This document shows, one piece after another, positions 1 through 7,183 of a stretch of DNA of 25,396 bases. Every line of letters starts with the position of its first letter. Position 1 is the stretch's first letter. The notes under the pieces are model-generated. The model saw only the letters and a list, made by a program, of their open reading frames with translations. It made no database searches and was not told the origin of the DNA. Source of the stretch: Oscillospiraceae bacterium (GTDB lineage Bacteria > Bacillota > Clostridia > Oscillospirales > Oscillospiraceae). The position numbers and the translations under genes are program-made. Location of the stretch: contig JAHHSM010000017.1 of NCBI GenBank assembly GCA_020025175.1, positions 1 through 25,396 of the forward strand, read 5' to 3'.

Positions 1-1
1 A

Positions 2-7
2 TATAAT
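2..7 (+). promoter_or_regulatory. Possible -10 box upstream of rbgA
   Basis: A perfect TATAAT hexamer lies at the very left edge, about 80 bases before the rbgA start. Any -35 box would lie outside the window. The surrounding stretch is AT-rich, so a chance match is quite possible. It is a candidate only. Confidence 0.25.
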
Positions 8-88
8 ATTTCATATTATTTACATGTTGCATGTGAAAGATAAAGTGGTGCTTGTGCGCCTTGCAAGAAAATCGTTGAGAGGTGAAGA

Positions 89-991
89 ATGATGCAGGAT
101 TTACATTATTTTCCTGGACATATGAAAAAAACACAGCGCGCTATTGAAGAAAGTATAAAAAAAGTAGATGCAGTTTGTGAGATTATCGATGCGCGGATTC
201 CCCTGTCCAGCCGGAATCCTGATATTGATACACTGACAGCCGGAAAGCCTCGTCTGGTCGTACTGAATCATGTGGATCAGGCAGACAGCGCAAAAACAAA
301 ATTATGGGCTGCATATTTTCGCCGCTGCGGTTATGCTGTTATGGAAACGGCAGCAAAAAGCGGCACAGGTGTGAAAGAATTTGTGCCGTGTGTGCGCAAT
401 TTGTTGGCGGAAAAAATTCAGCGTTATGCTGAAAAAGGTCAAGTGGGGCGTACTATCCGTGTTATGATTGTCGGTATTCCAAATGTGGGTAAGTCTACAT
501 TTATCAATCGCATAGCAGGGAAAACGCGTGCCAAAGCAGAGAATCGTCCCGGTGTAACACGCAGTAATCAGTGGGTCAATGTGGGCGGCGGTTTGGAGTT
601 GCTGGATACACCGGGCATTTTGTGGCCAAAGTTTGAAGACCAGCAGGCTGCATTAAGACTGGCCTTTATTGGTGCAATTCGTGATGAAGTCATGGATATT
701 GAAGAGCTTGCCTGCTATTTGATGGAATTTTTAGCAAAACATTATCCGCAGTGCCTAATGGAGCGTTACAAAGTGGCGGTCGAAGAGGGGGACAGCGGAT
801 ACGATTTGCTGATCAAGGCAGGGCGGAAACGTGGATTTCTCATTTCCGGCGGCGAAGTGGATACAGAACGTATGGCTAAGATTTTGATGGATGAATTCCG
901 TGATAGCAAATTGGGGCGGTTTACGCTGGAAGTGCCGCCTGTTGAAACGGAACCGCTGGCAGAAAGAGGGCAAAATGATGGAGCAGAATGA
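89..991 (+). CDS. rbgA: Ribosome biogenesis GTPase RbgA (YlqF)
   Basis: A circularly permuted GTPase needed for late assembly of the 50S subunit in Firmicutes. The 300-residue product shows the permuted motif order: G4 as N60-H-V-D63, then G1 GIPNVGKST at 129-137, a G2 Thr near 157, and G3 DTPG at 173-176. The N-terminal FPGHM motif carries the His (residue 11 here) that corresponds to the catalytic His9 of B. subtilis RbgA. The C-terminal third matches the RNA-binding helical domain in length. Two adjacent ATG codons (89 and 92) are possible starts; the GAGAGGTG ribosome site at 77-84 fits the second slightly better. The gene overlaps rnhB by 17 bases, as expected for the common rbgA-rnhB pair. 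Identification is firm. Confidence 0.97.
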   Translation: MMQDLHYFPGHMKKTQRAIEESIKKVDAVCEIIDARIPLSSRNPDIDTLTAGKPRLVVLNHVDQADSAKTKLWAAYFRRCGYAVMETAAKSGTGVKEFVPCVRNLLAEKIQRYAEKGQVGRTIRVMIVGIPNVGKSTFINRIAGKTRAKAENRPGVTRSNQWVNVGGGLELLDTPGILWPKFEDQQAALRLAFIGAIRDEVMDIEELACYLMEFLAKHYPQCLMERYKVAVEEGDSGYDLLIKAGRKRGFLISGGEVDTERMAKILMDEFRDSKLGRFTLEVPPVETEPLAERGQNDGAE

Positions 992-1613
992 TCTGTGGCT
1001 TGAGGAACGGAGACTTTGGGATGCGGGGAAGACGGTGATTTGCGGTGCAGATGAGGCTGGTGCAGGTCCTTTGGCAGGACCGGTATACGCGGCAGCGGTT
1101 ATATTGCCGCCCGAATTAATCATTGCAGGACTAAATGATTCGAAGAAGCTAACAGAAAAAAAGCGCGATATGCTTTTTGATGAAATCATAGAAAAGGCAA
1201 CTTCTTATGCTGTCATATCAATAGATGTGCAGGAGATTGATGAAATCGATATTCTTAATGCGCGAATGAAAGCTATGGATCAAGCAATCAAGGCGTTGGC
1301 GGTCACACCAGATATGGCGTTGATCGATGGAAACCGTGATCACGGAAGTCGCTGTGCGATTGAAATGCCCCACGAGCTTCTTGTGAAAGGAGACGGGCGC
1401 AGTGCCAATATTGCAGCCGCATCCATCCTTGCAAAAGTCAGCCGTGATCGATACATGAATGATCTGGCAAAGGAATATCCTGTATATGGATTTGAAAAAC
1501 ATAAGGGATACGGAACAAAAGCACATTATGCAGCATTAGATGCATACGGGCCTTCTCCTGTGCACCGGAAGAGTTTTCTTAAAAAATGGGAGATGAAGCG
1601 AAATGAATGCTAA
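975..1613 (+). CDS. rnhB: Ribonuclease HII
   Basis: Cleaves RNA in RNA/DNA hybrids and starts removal of single ribonucleotides from DNA. The frame is open further upstream, but the start is ATG 975 or 978, placed after AGAGGG at 965-970. This gives 212 residues, normal for the family. The acidic active-site residues are present: D26-E27, D118 (in LIDGN) and D158 (in KVSRDRY). The motif that normally reads DEAGRGPLAGP reads DEAGAGPLAGP (residues 26-36), so the Arg of the GRG ribonucleotide-sensing motif is Ala30. All other motifs look intact, so I expect a working enzyme with possibly altered substrate choice. It overlaps rbgA upstream and yraN downstream (11 bases), which suggests translational coupling. 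Confidence 0.95.
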   Translation: MMEQNDLWLEERRLWDAGKTVICGADEAGAGPLAGPVYAAAVILPPELIIAGLNDSKKLTEKKRDMLFDEIIEKATSYAVISIDVQEIDEIDILNARMKAMDQAIKALAVTPDMALIDGNRDHGSRCAIEMPHELLVKGDGRSANIAAASILAKVSRDRYMNDLAKEYPVYGFEKHKGYGTKAHYAALDAYGPSPVHRKSFLKKWEMKRNEC

Positions 1614-1968
1614 AAAGCTTCGTGGTGATTGGGGCGAGGCATTTGTTGCAGAACATCTTCGGAAAAATGGATATGAGATAATTGCCGGTCAGTTTCGCTG
1701 CCGTATGGGTGAGATTGACCTGATCGCCAAACAGGACGATGTGCTTTGTTTTGTGGAAGTGAAAACGAGAACAGGAACTGAATATGGCTTGCCCAGAGAA
1801 TTTGTTGGACCTAAAAAGCAGCAGAGAATTCGTGCGGCGGCAAATACCTATCTTGCACAGTATGGACTGGACTGCCCAATGCGGTTTGATGTGGCAGAGG
1901 TCTATGCTGATGGTACATTAGATGAAAAAAATGCCAAGATTGAATATCTTGAGGCAGCATTTGAATGA
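1603..1968 (+). CDS. yraN: YraN family (UPF0102) nuclease-fold protein
   Basis: A 121-residue member of UPF0102, a restriction-endonuclease-like fold related to Holliday junction resolvases, with no settled role. Visible hallmarks are the N-terminal GDWGEAFVAEHL helix, GEIDLI with D39, and FVEVKTR with E52 and K54, forming a D...ExK metal site. The KKQQRIRAAANTYL segment (71-84) is also typical. ATG 1603 lies inside the end of rnhB, an 11-base overlap. The rnhB-yraN neighbourhood is common in bacteria and suggests a link to nucleic-acid repair or processing, but that is inference. Confidence 0.93.
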   Translation: MNAKKLRGDWGEAFVAEHLRKNGYEIIAGQFRCRMGEIDLIAKQDDVLCFVEVKTRTGTEYGLPREFVGPKKQQRIRAAANTYLAQYGLDCPMRFDVAEVYADGTLDEKNAKIEYLEAAFE

Positions 1969-1977
1969 GGTGAAAAG

Positions 1978-2913
1978 ATGGTACCTATTTCGTTTTTCGA
2001 TGCCCATTGTGACACAATCAGTTGCTGTACCCACTTGGGGTGGAATGTGGCAAAGAGCATCGGCCATGTAGATTTGGAGCGTGGACAGCTGTTTGAACAT
2101 TATGCGCAGGTGTTTGCGATTTACTATGATCCGGCCAAGATAGCGGCAGAGAGGATGTTTGCCGAATTTAACCGCCAAAAGGAAGTGTTTTTTCGCCAGC
2201 TCCGTTTGAATGAAAACACTGTTATGCACTGCAAGACGCTGGCGGATTTAGAACATGCGGAAAGTACACGCAAAATTGCGGCGCTGCTTTCTGTTGAAGG
2301 TGCTGATCTGCTGGAATGTGATCCTGCAAAGCTTGATATTGCAAGCGAGTTGGGCGTCAAGATGATCAATCTGACATGGAATCGCCCAAATGCGATTTCC
2401 GGGACGAATCTAGAAGATCGAGATCGCGGCCTGAGCAGATTGGGAATAGACTTCGTAAAGCGTGCACAAAAGCTTGGGATTTTAGTGGATGTTTCGCATC
2501 TTTCTGATGCCGGCTTTTGGGATTTGATTGATGTTACGGAAAAACCTATTGTGGCAAGTCACAGTAATTCGAGATCTTTGTGCGATCATACGAGAAATCT
2601 AACGGATGATATGTTCAAAGCGATTTTGGAAGTAAAAGGATTTGTAGGCATTAATTTCTATAGTCCGTTCGTAGGACTGGATAACAGCATTGATGCGATC
2701 TTTGCGCATTTGGAGCATTTTCTGGAACTAGGCGGCGAGAGAACAGTCGGTTTTGGCGCTGATTGGGACGGATGTGACCAGATGCCGGAAAGAATCCGCG
2801 GCATTCAGGATATGGAAAGAATCTATGACAAGATGCTTCAGCGCAATTACAGCGAAGAGCTGATTCATAATATTTTTTATGATAACCTAAAACGCACGAT
2901 TTTTGACAGATAA
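1978..2913 (+). CDS. Membrane-dipeptidase family (peptidase M19) dipeptidase
   Basis: A 311-residue zinc-dependent dipeptidase of the M19 (renal dipeptidase-like) family. The metal ligands of the TIM-barrel site can be placed: H10-x-D12 (FDAHCDT), E107 (LLSVEGAD), H174 (VDVSH) and H195 (VASHSNSR), with D262 in GADWDG. GVKMINLTWNRPNAISGT (126-143) is a strong family block. There is no signal peptide, so the enzyme is probably cytoplasmic. The start is supported by a GAGGTGAAA ribosome site directly after the yraN stop. The likely role is hydrolysis of dipeptides, possibly including D-residue or peptidoglycan-derived ones; the actual substrate cannot be told from sequence. Confidence 0.93.
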   Translation: MVPISFFDAHCDTISCCTHLGWNVAKSIGHVDLERGQLFEHYAQVFAIYYDPAKIAAERMFAEFNRQKEVFFRQLRLNENTVMHCKTLADLEHAESTRKIAALLSVEGADLLECDPAKLDIASELGVKMINLTWNRPNAISGTNLEDRDRGLSRLGIDFVKRAQKLGILVDVSHLSDAGFWDLIDVTEKPIVASHSNSRSLCDHTRNLTDDMFKAILEVKGFVGINFYSPFVGLDNSIDAIFAHLEHFLELGGERTVGFGADWDGCDQMPERIRGIQDMERIYDKMLQRNYSEELIHNIFYDNLKRTIFDR

Positions 2914-2936
2914 AACAGATAAAGGAGAGAAGAGCC

Positions 2937-4424
2937 ATGCACTATTTAAGTACAAGAGACCATACACTGCGTTATACCGCGGCAGAAGCCATTAAACAAG
3001 GCTTGTCACGCGAGGGAGGTCTGTTTCTTCCTGAAACGATGCCCACATTGACAAAAGAGCAGTTGAAGGCAATGGAAGGGATGTCTTATCAGGAACGGGC
3101 AGTAGAAGTGATGAGTCTGTTTTTGGAGGATTACAGTCGTGAGGAACTGCGGAGTTTTGCTGACGCGGCTTATAGTCCCGAGCGCTTTGATACGCCTGCT
3201 GTTGCCCCGGTGCACACATTGGATGCTACTACGCATTGTCTTGAACTGTGGCATGGTCCTACCAGCGCTTTTAAAGATATGGCACTGCAGATGCTCCCGC
3301 ATTTGCTGTATGCGAGCTTAAAAAAGACCGGGGAGGATAAGACGGTTTGTATCTTGGTTGCTACCTCCGGCGATACAGGTAAGGCAGCATTGGAAGGTTT
3401 TAAGGATGTAGATCATACTAAAATTATGGTGTTCTATCCTAAGAATGGTGTTTCTGAGATCCAAAAGCTGCAGATGGTTACCCAGGAGGGCGACAATGTC
3501 GGTGTTTGCTCTGTCATTGGTAATTTTGATGATGCACAGACTGGCGTAAAGCGCATTTTTTCCGACGAAAAGATTCGTGAGGAGCTATTAGAGCGTGGCT
3601 ATTTCCTTTCTTCTGCCAACTCCATCAACTGGGGACGTGTTTTGCCGCAGATTGTTTACTATGTATCGGTATATTGCGACCTGGCGCGTGCTGGCAAGAT
3701 CAAAGAAGGCGAGAAGCTGAATATTTGTGTGCCTACCGGAAATTTTGGTAATATTCTTTCTGCCTATTATGCGCAGTGCATGGGTGTGCCCATTGGTAAG
3801 CTGATTTGTGCATCCAATAAAAATGATGTATTGACCGAATTCCTGCGTACAGGTGTTTATGATCGCAATCGTCATTTCCATACCACGATGTCTCCGTCGA
3901 TGGATATTTTGATTTCCAGCAATTTGGAGCGTTTGCTGTATGCGCTGTCCGATGGAAACGATACAGAGGTTCGCGGCTATATGGAGCAGCTGAATACAAC
4001 CGGAAAGTATCAGGTCAGCGATAAAATCATGGAAAAGATCCGTGCGCTCTTCTGGGCAGATTCCTGTAGTGAAGAAGATACCGTATCAACGATTCATCGC
4101 TACTATAAAGAGAAGAATTATTTGATCGATACGCATACCGCGGTTGCAGCAAATGTTTTGGAAGCGTATCGCGCTGAGATGGGTGATAACGGAATTGCTG
4201 TATTTGCGTCTACAGCAAGCCCGTATAAGTTCTGCAGCCATGTGCTGAATGCGATAGGTGAGGAGCCTGTCGGCGATGGCGTGGAGCTGATTGCGCAGCT
4301 GCAAAATGCGACTGGTGTGCAGGCGCCTTGGCGCTTGGCTGTTTTGGGTGATAAGAAAGTTCGCTTTACCCAAAGCACAGAAAAACTGGCAATGGAACAG
4401 GTTGTTTTGGACTATTTGAAATGA
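2937..4424 (+). CDS. thrC: Threonine synthase
   Basis: A PLP enzyme converting O-phosphohomoserine to threonine. The 495-residue length and the YLSTRDHTLRYTAAEAIKQG start fit the longer E. coli/yeast-type class. The PLP lysine is K113 in GPTSAFKDMALQ. The phosphate-binding region includes VATSGDTGKAAL (141-152), followed by GNFDDAQTGVK and PTGNFGNILSAYYA. AAAGGAG at 2921-2927 sets the start. No hom or thrB neighbours are present, so this pathway gene sits alone among housekeeping genes. The 23-base gap to the dipeptidase suggests co-transcription. Confidence 0.97.
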   Translation: MHYLSTRDHTLRYTAAEAIKQGLSREGGLFLPETMPTLTKEQLKAMEGMSYQERAVEVMSLFLEDYSREELRSFADAAYSPERFDTPAVAPVHTLDATTHCLELWHGPTSAFKDMALQMLPHLLYASLKKTGEDKTVCILVATSGDTGKAALEGFKDVDHTKIMVFYPKNGVSEIQKLQMVTQEGDNVGVCSVIGNFDDAQTGVKRIFSDEKIREELLERGYFLSSANSINWGRVLPQIVYYVSVYCDLARAGKIKEGEKLNICVPTGNFGNILSAYYAQCMGVPIGKLICASNKNDVLTEFLRTGVYDRNRHFHTTMSPSMDILISSNLERLLYALSDGNDTEVRGYMEQLNTTGKYQVSDKIMEKIRALFWADSCSEEDTVSTIHRYYKEKNYLIDTHTAVAANVLEAYRAEMGDNGIAVFASTASPYKFCSHVLNAIGEEPVGDGVELIAQLQNATGVQAPWRLAVLGDKKVRFTQSTEKLAMEQVVLDYLK

Positions 4425-4445
4425 TACAGGTGTTGGAGGAATCTC

Positions 4446-5138
4446 ATGGGATTGTATGTCATTGGTGATCTGCATCTGTCGCTGTCCACAAATAAGCCGA
4501 TGGATATTTTTGGTGATGTGTGGAAGGGACACACCGAGAAACTGAAAGAGAGCTTTTCGCAATTAAAAGGTGATGATACGATCATTTTATGCGGCGATAC
4601 ATCTTGGGGGATCTCTTTGGATGAGGCCTTGGCGGATTTTCAGTTTATTGATGCATTGCCGGGGGAAAAAATTATATTAAAAGGGAATCACGATTATTGG
4701 TGGGAAACGGTATCAAAAATGAATGCTTTTTTTGAAAAGCACGACTTAAAAACTCTTCGGATTTTGCATAATAATGCATATTTTTACGGGGATTATGCAA
4801 TTTGCGGTACTCGTGGATGGTTTCGTGATGAAGAAACGGCAGATATGAAACACAACCAAAAAGTATTGAATCGTGAAGTGATGCGGCTTGAAACATCATT
4901 GAAAGCCGCCGGAGAGAAGGAGATTCTGTGTTTCCTGCACTACCCGCCGATGTACTACGGTTATGAATGTCAGGAAGTAATGCAAATGCTGCAAAAATAT
5001 CATGTAAAAGCATGTTATTACGGACATCTTCATGGCCCCAGCCATAAAAAGGCGATTGAAGGCCCGCGTATGGGAATTAACTTTTCTTTAATTGCGTCTG
5101 ACTATTTACGGTTTCAATTGAAAAAAATCTGTGAATAA
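4446..5138 (+). CDS. Calcineurin-like metallophosphoesterase (COG1768-type)
   Basis: A 230-residue predicted phosphohydrolase with the full binuclear metal motif set: D8-x-H10 (GDLHLS), D51 (CGDTSW), N81-H82 (KGNHDYWW), H165 (FLHYPP) and GHLHG with H194 and H196. The GNHDYWWET and CGTRGWFRDEE blocks resemble the predicted phosphohydrolases of COG1768. There is no signal peptide or membrane segment. GGAGGA at 4435-4440 gives a good start. It is likely co-transcribed with thrC, from which it is 21 bases away. The substrate is unknown; a phosphodiester or nucleotide is plausible but not shown. Confidence 0.88.
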   Translation: MGLYVIGDLHLSLSTNKPMDIFGDVWKGHTEKLKESFSQLKGDDTIILCGDTSWGISLDEALADFQFIDALPGEKIILKGNHDYWWETVSKMNAFFEKHDLKTLRILHNNAYFYGDYAICGTRGWFRDEETADMKHNQKVLNREVMRLETSLKAAGEKEILCFLHYPPMYYGYECQEVMQMLQKYHVKACYYGHLHGPSHKKAIEGPRMGINFSLIASDYLRFQLKKICE

Positions 5139-5171
5139 ATAGAAAAAAGTATAGCTTTTTCGTAATGTTTC

Positions 5172-5180
5172 TGCTAAAAT
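5172..5180 (+). promoter_or_regulatory. Probable extended -10 promoter for tig-clpP-clpX
   Basis: TGCTAAAAT fits an extended -10 element (TGn followed by TAAAAT). It lies about 50 bases before the tig start, in the only gap between the metallophosphoesterase gene and tig. No good -35 box is seen at the right distance, which is tolerated by extended -10 promoters. No CIRCE or complete CtsR operator is visible. Confidence 0.45.
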
Positions 5181-5190
5181 AATACACTGC

Positions 5191-5210
5191 GTGTGATATA
5201 GATAGCACAC
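5191..5210. promoter_or_regulatory. Palindrome in tig leader
   Basis: A 20-base imperfect palindrome with outer GTGTG/CACAC arms and inner TAT/ATA pairs (16 of 20 positions symmetrical). It starts 10 bases after the candidate -10 box and ends 4 bases before the CGGAGG ribosome site at 5215-5220. It could be an operator or an RNA hairpin affecting tig initiation. No known regulator site matches it. Confidence 0.35.
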
Positions 5211-5229
5211 GGAACGGAGGATAAACGAA

Positions 5230-6510
5230 ATGAATTTGAAAAATGTTGAAAAACACGAAAAGAACATGGTAACCATTACCGTTGAAGTCGGTAAGGATGA
5301 ATTTGCAGCTGCCATTGAAAAGGCATATAAGAAGCAGGTCAAGCAGATCAAGATTCCCGGCTTCCGCCCCGGTCATGCACCTCGTAAAGTGATCGAAGGT
5401 ATGTATGGTGTTGAGATTTTCTTTGATGAAGCTATGAATATTGCTTTCCCGGCAGCATACGAAGCTGCGCTGGAAGAAGCAAAGCTGAATCCCGTGGAGC
5501 ATCCTCAGGTTGAAGTAACTGATATTTCTGCGGATGGTTTTACATTTAAGGCAACCTTTGCAAACTATCCCGAAGTTAAATTGGGTGAGTATAAGGGCCT
5601 GAGTGCTGTAAAGCCTTCTACTGAAGTTTCTGACGAAGATGTCACAAAGAAGCTGGAACAGATGCAGGAGCGCAATGCACGGCTCGTTTCCGTTGAGCGT
5701 GAAGCTCAGAATAGCGATACCGTTGTGATTGATTTTGAAGGAAAGAAGGACGGTGTTCCTTTTGACGGCGGAAAGAGTGAGAGCTATCCTTTGGAGCTGG
5801 GTTCCGGTTCCTTTATCCCAGGATTTGAAGAGCAGATCGTTGGCATGAAGGCTGGCGAGGAGAAGGATATCGATGTCACTTTCCCTGCTGATTATCATGC
5901 TGAAGATCTGGCTGGTCAGGCAGTTGTGTTCTCCATTAAGCTGCATGAAGTCAAGGTTAAGGAGATGCCTGAACTGGATGATGAATTTGCAAAGGACGTT
6001 TCTGAGTTCGATACCTTGGATGAGTTGAAGGCTGATATCCGTAAGAAGGAAGAAGAAAGCAAGGAGACTGCTGCAAAGCAGGCTTTTGAAAATAACCTGA
6101 TTGAGCAGGTTGCTGAGAATATGGAATGCGACATTCCCGAAGCGATGATTGAGAATCAGGCACGCCGTGTTGTCGATGATTATAAGATGCAGGTTCAGGC
6201 TCAGGGCGTGAAGTTTGCAGATTATCTGCAGATGACCGGAATGAAGGAAGCTGATTTGATTGATTCCGCTAAGGAGCCCGCTCTGCACCAGCTGCGTGGC
6301 AGCTTGGCATTGGAAGCAATTATCAAGGCTGAAAATATCGAAGCATCTGAGGAAGAGGCTGATGCAGAATTCCAGAAAATGGCTGATCAGTATGGCCTGA
6401 AGCTGGAGGATGTTAAGAAGTACCTGCGTGTGGCTGATGTGGAAGAGCAGATTAAGCGCGAAAAGGCACTGAAAATCGTTGTTGAAAGCGCTACTGCAAA
6501 GGCTGAATAA
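5230..6510 (+). CDS. tig: Trigger factor
   Basis: A ribosome-associated chaperone with peptidyl-prolyl isomerase activity that meets nascent chains at the exit tunnel. The 426 residues show the three usual parts: an N-terminal ribosome-binding domain with the signature GFRPGHAP (44-51), an FKBP-type domain at about 150-245 (DFEGKKDGVPFDGG, GSGSFIPGFEEQIVGM), and a helical C-terminal substrate cradle. ACGGAGG at 5214-5220 sets the start 9 bases later. Lysine codons after the first few are largely AAG, consistent with high expression. It heads a tig-clpP-clpX unit ending at the terminator at 8514-8545. Confidence 0.98.
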   Translation: MNLKNVEKHEKNMVTITVEVGKDEFAAAIEKAYKKQVKQIKIPGFRPGHAPRKVIEGMYGVEIFFDEAMNIAFPAAYEAALEEAKLNPVEHPQVEVTDISADGFTFKATFANYPEVKLGEYKGLSAVKPSTEVSDEDVTKKLEQMQERNARLVSVEREAQNSDTVVIDFEGKKDGVPFDGGKSESYPLELGSGSFIPGFEEQIVGMKAGEEKDIDVTFPADYHAEDLAGQAVVFSIKLHEVKVKEMPELDDEFAKDVSEFDTLDELKADIRKKEEESKETAAKQAFENNLIEQVAENMECDIPEAMIENQARRVVDDYKMQVQAQGVKFADYLQMTGMKEADLIDSAKEPALHQLRGSLALEAIIKAENIEASEEEADAEFQKMADQYGLKLEDVKKYLRVADVEEQIKREKALKIVVESATAKAE

Positions 6511-6580
6511 TTTCAATTGATTGTTTTTTAACATTTTTGGCAATACTTAACGGTAGCTATTGGATCAGGAGGCTGTTATT

Positions 6581-7162
6581 ATGAGTTTAGTTCCTTATGT
6601 TGTTGAGCAGACCAGCCACGGCGAGAGATCTTATGATATTTACTCTCGGTTGCTGAATGACCGTATTATTTTCCTTGGTGAAGAGGTCAATGATACCACA
6701 GCAAGCCTTGTTGTGGCGCAGCTGCTTTATTTGGAGGCACAGGATCCGGATAAGGATATCCAGATGTATATCAATTCTCCCGGCGGCAGTGTAACGGCCG
6801 GTATGGCAATTTATGACACCATGCAGTATATTAAGTGCGATGTTTCTACCATTTGCATCGGTATGGCTGCGAGTATGGGTGCATTTTTGCTTTCGTCCGG
6901 TGCTAAAGGCAAGCGTTTAGCACTGCCTAATGCTGAGATTATGATTCATCAGCCCTCTGGCGGCACCAAGGGCCAGGCATCTGATATTAAGATTCAGGCT
7001 GAGTGGATGCTGCATACCAGAGAAAAGCTAAATAAGATTTTGGCTGAAAATACGGGTAAATCTGTGGATCAGATCGCCATTGATACGGAACGTGATAACT
7101 TCATGCCTGCTGAAGAAGCAAAGGAATACGGCTTGATCGATAAGGTCATCTACAGCCGCTAA
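6581..7162 (+). CDS. clpP: ATP-dependent Clp protease proteolytic subunit ClpP
   Basis: The serine peptidase barrel of the Clp protease. The catalytic triad is complete: S98 in GMAASMG, H123 in MIHQPSGG and D172 in ERDNFM. The frame is open from a TTG at 6560, but that would place the ribosome site AGGAGG (6567-6572) inside the gene. ATG 6581 follows it by 8 bases and gives MSLVPYVVEQTSHGERSYDI, the usual ClpP start, and 193 residues. The 70-base gap after tig holds a T-rich run without a convincing stem, so I see no terminator there. It partners with ClpX, the next gene. Confidence 0.98.
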   Translation: MSLVPYVVEQTSHGERSYDIYSRLLNDRIIFLGEEVNDTTASLVVAQLLYLEAQDPDKDIQMYINSPGGSVTAGMAIYDTMQYIKCDVSTICIGMAASMGAFLLSSGAKGKRLALPNAEIMIHQPSGGTKGQASDIKIQAEWMLHTREKLNKILAENTGKSVDQIAIDTERDNFMPAEEAKEYGLIDKVIYSR

Positions 7163-7183
7163 GACGCGGAGGGTTGTTCTCTT

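Noticed and set aside
891..974. Upstream extension of rnhB
   Set aside because: The extra codons overlap the conserved end of rbgA and do not resemble RNase HII. ATG 975/978 has the ribosome site and the family length.
3139..3321. Short plus-strand frame inside thrC
   Set aside because: It is a shadow in another frame of a well-conserved gene, without a ribosome site or domain.
5077..6543. A 488-codon open frame antisense to the whole of tig
   Set aside because: Its product is Leu/Phe/Ile/Cys-rich with no recognisable domain and no ribosome site. It reflects the codon choice of tig, which is unmistakably the real gene.
6511..6580. T-rich run between tig and clpP as a terminator
   Set aside because: No stem of useful strength precedes the T run, and the short gap and clpP context fit co-transcription.
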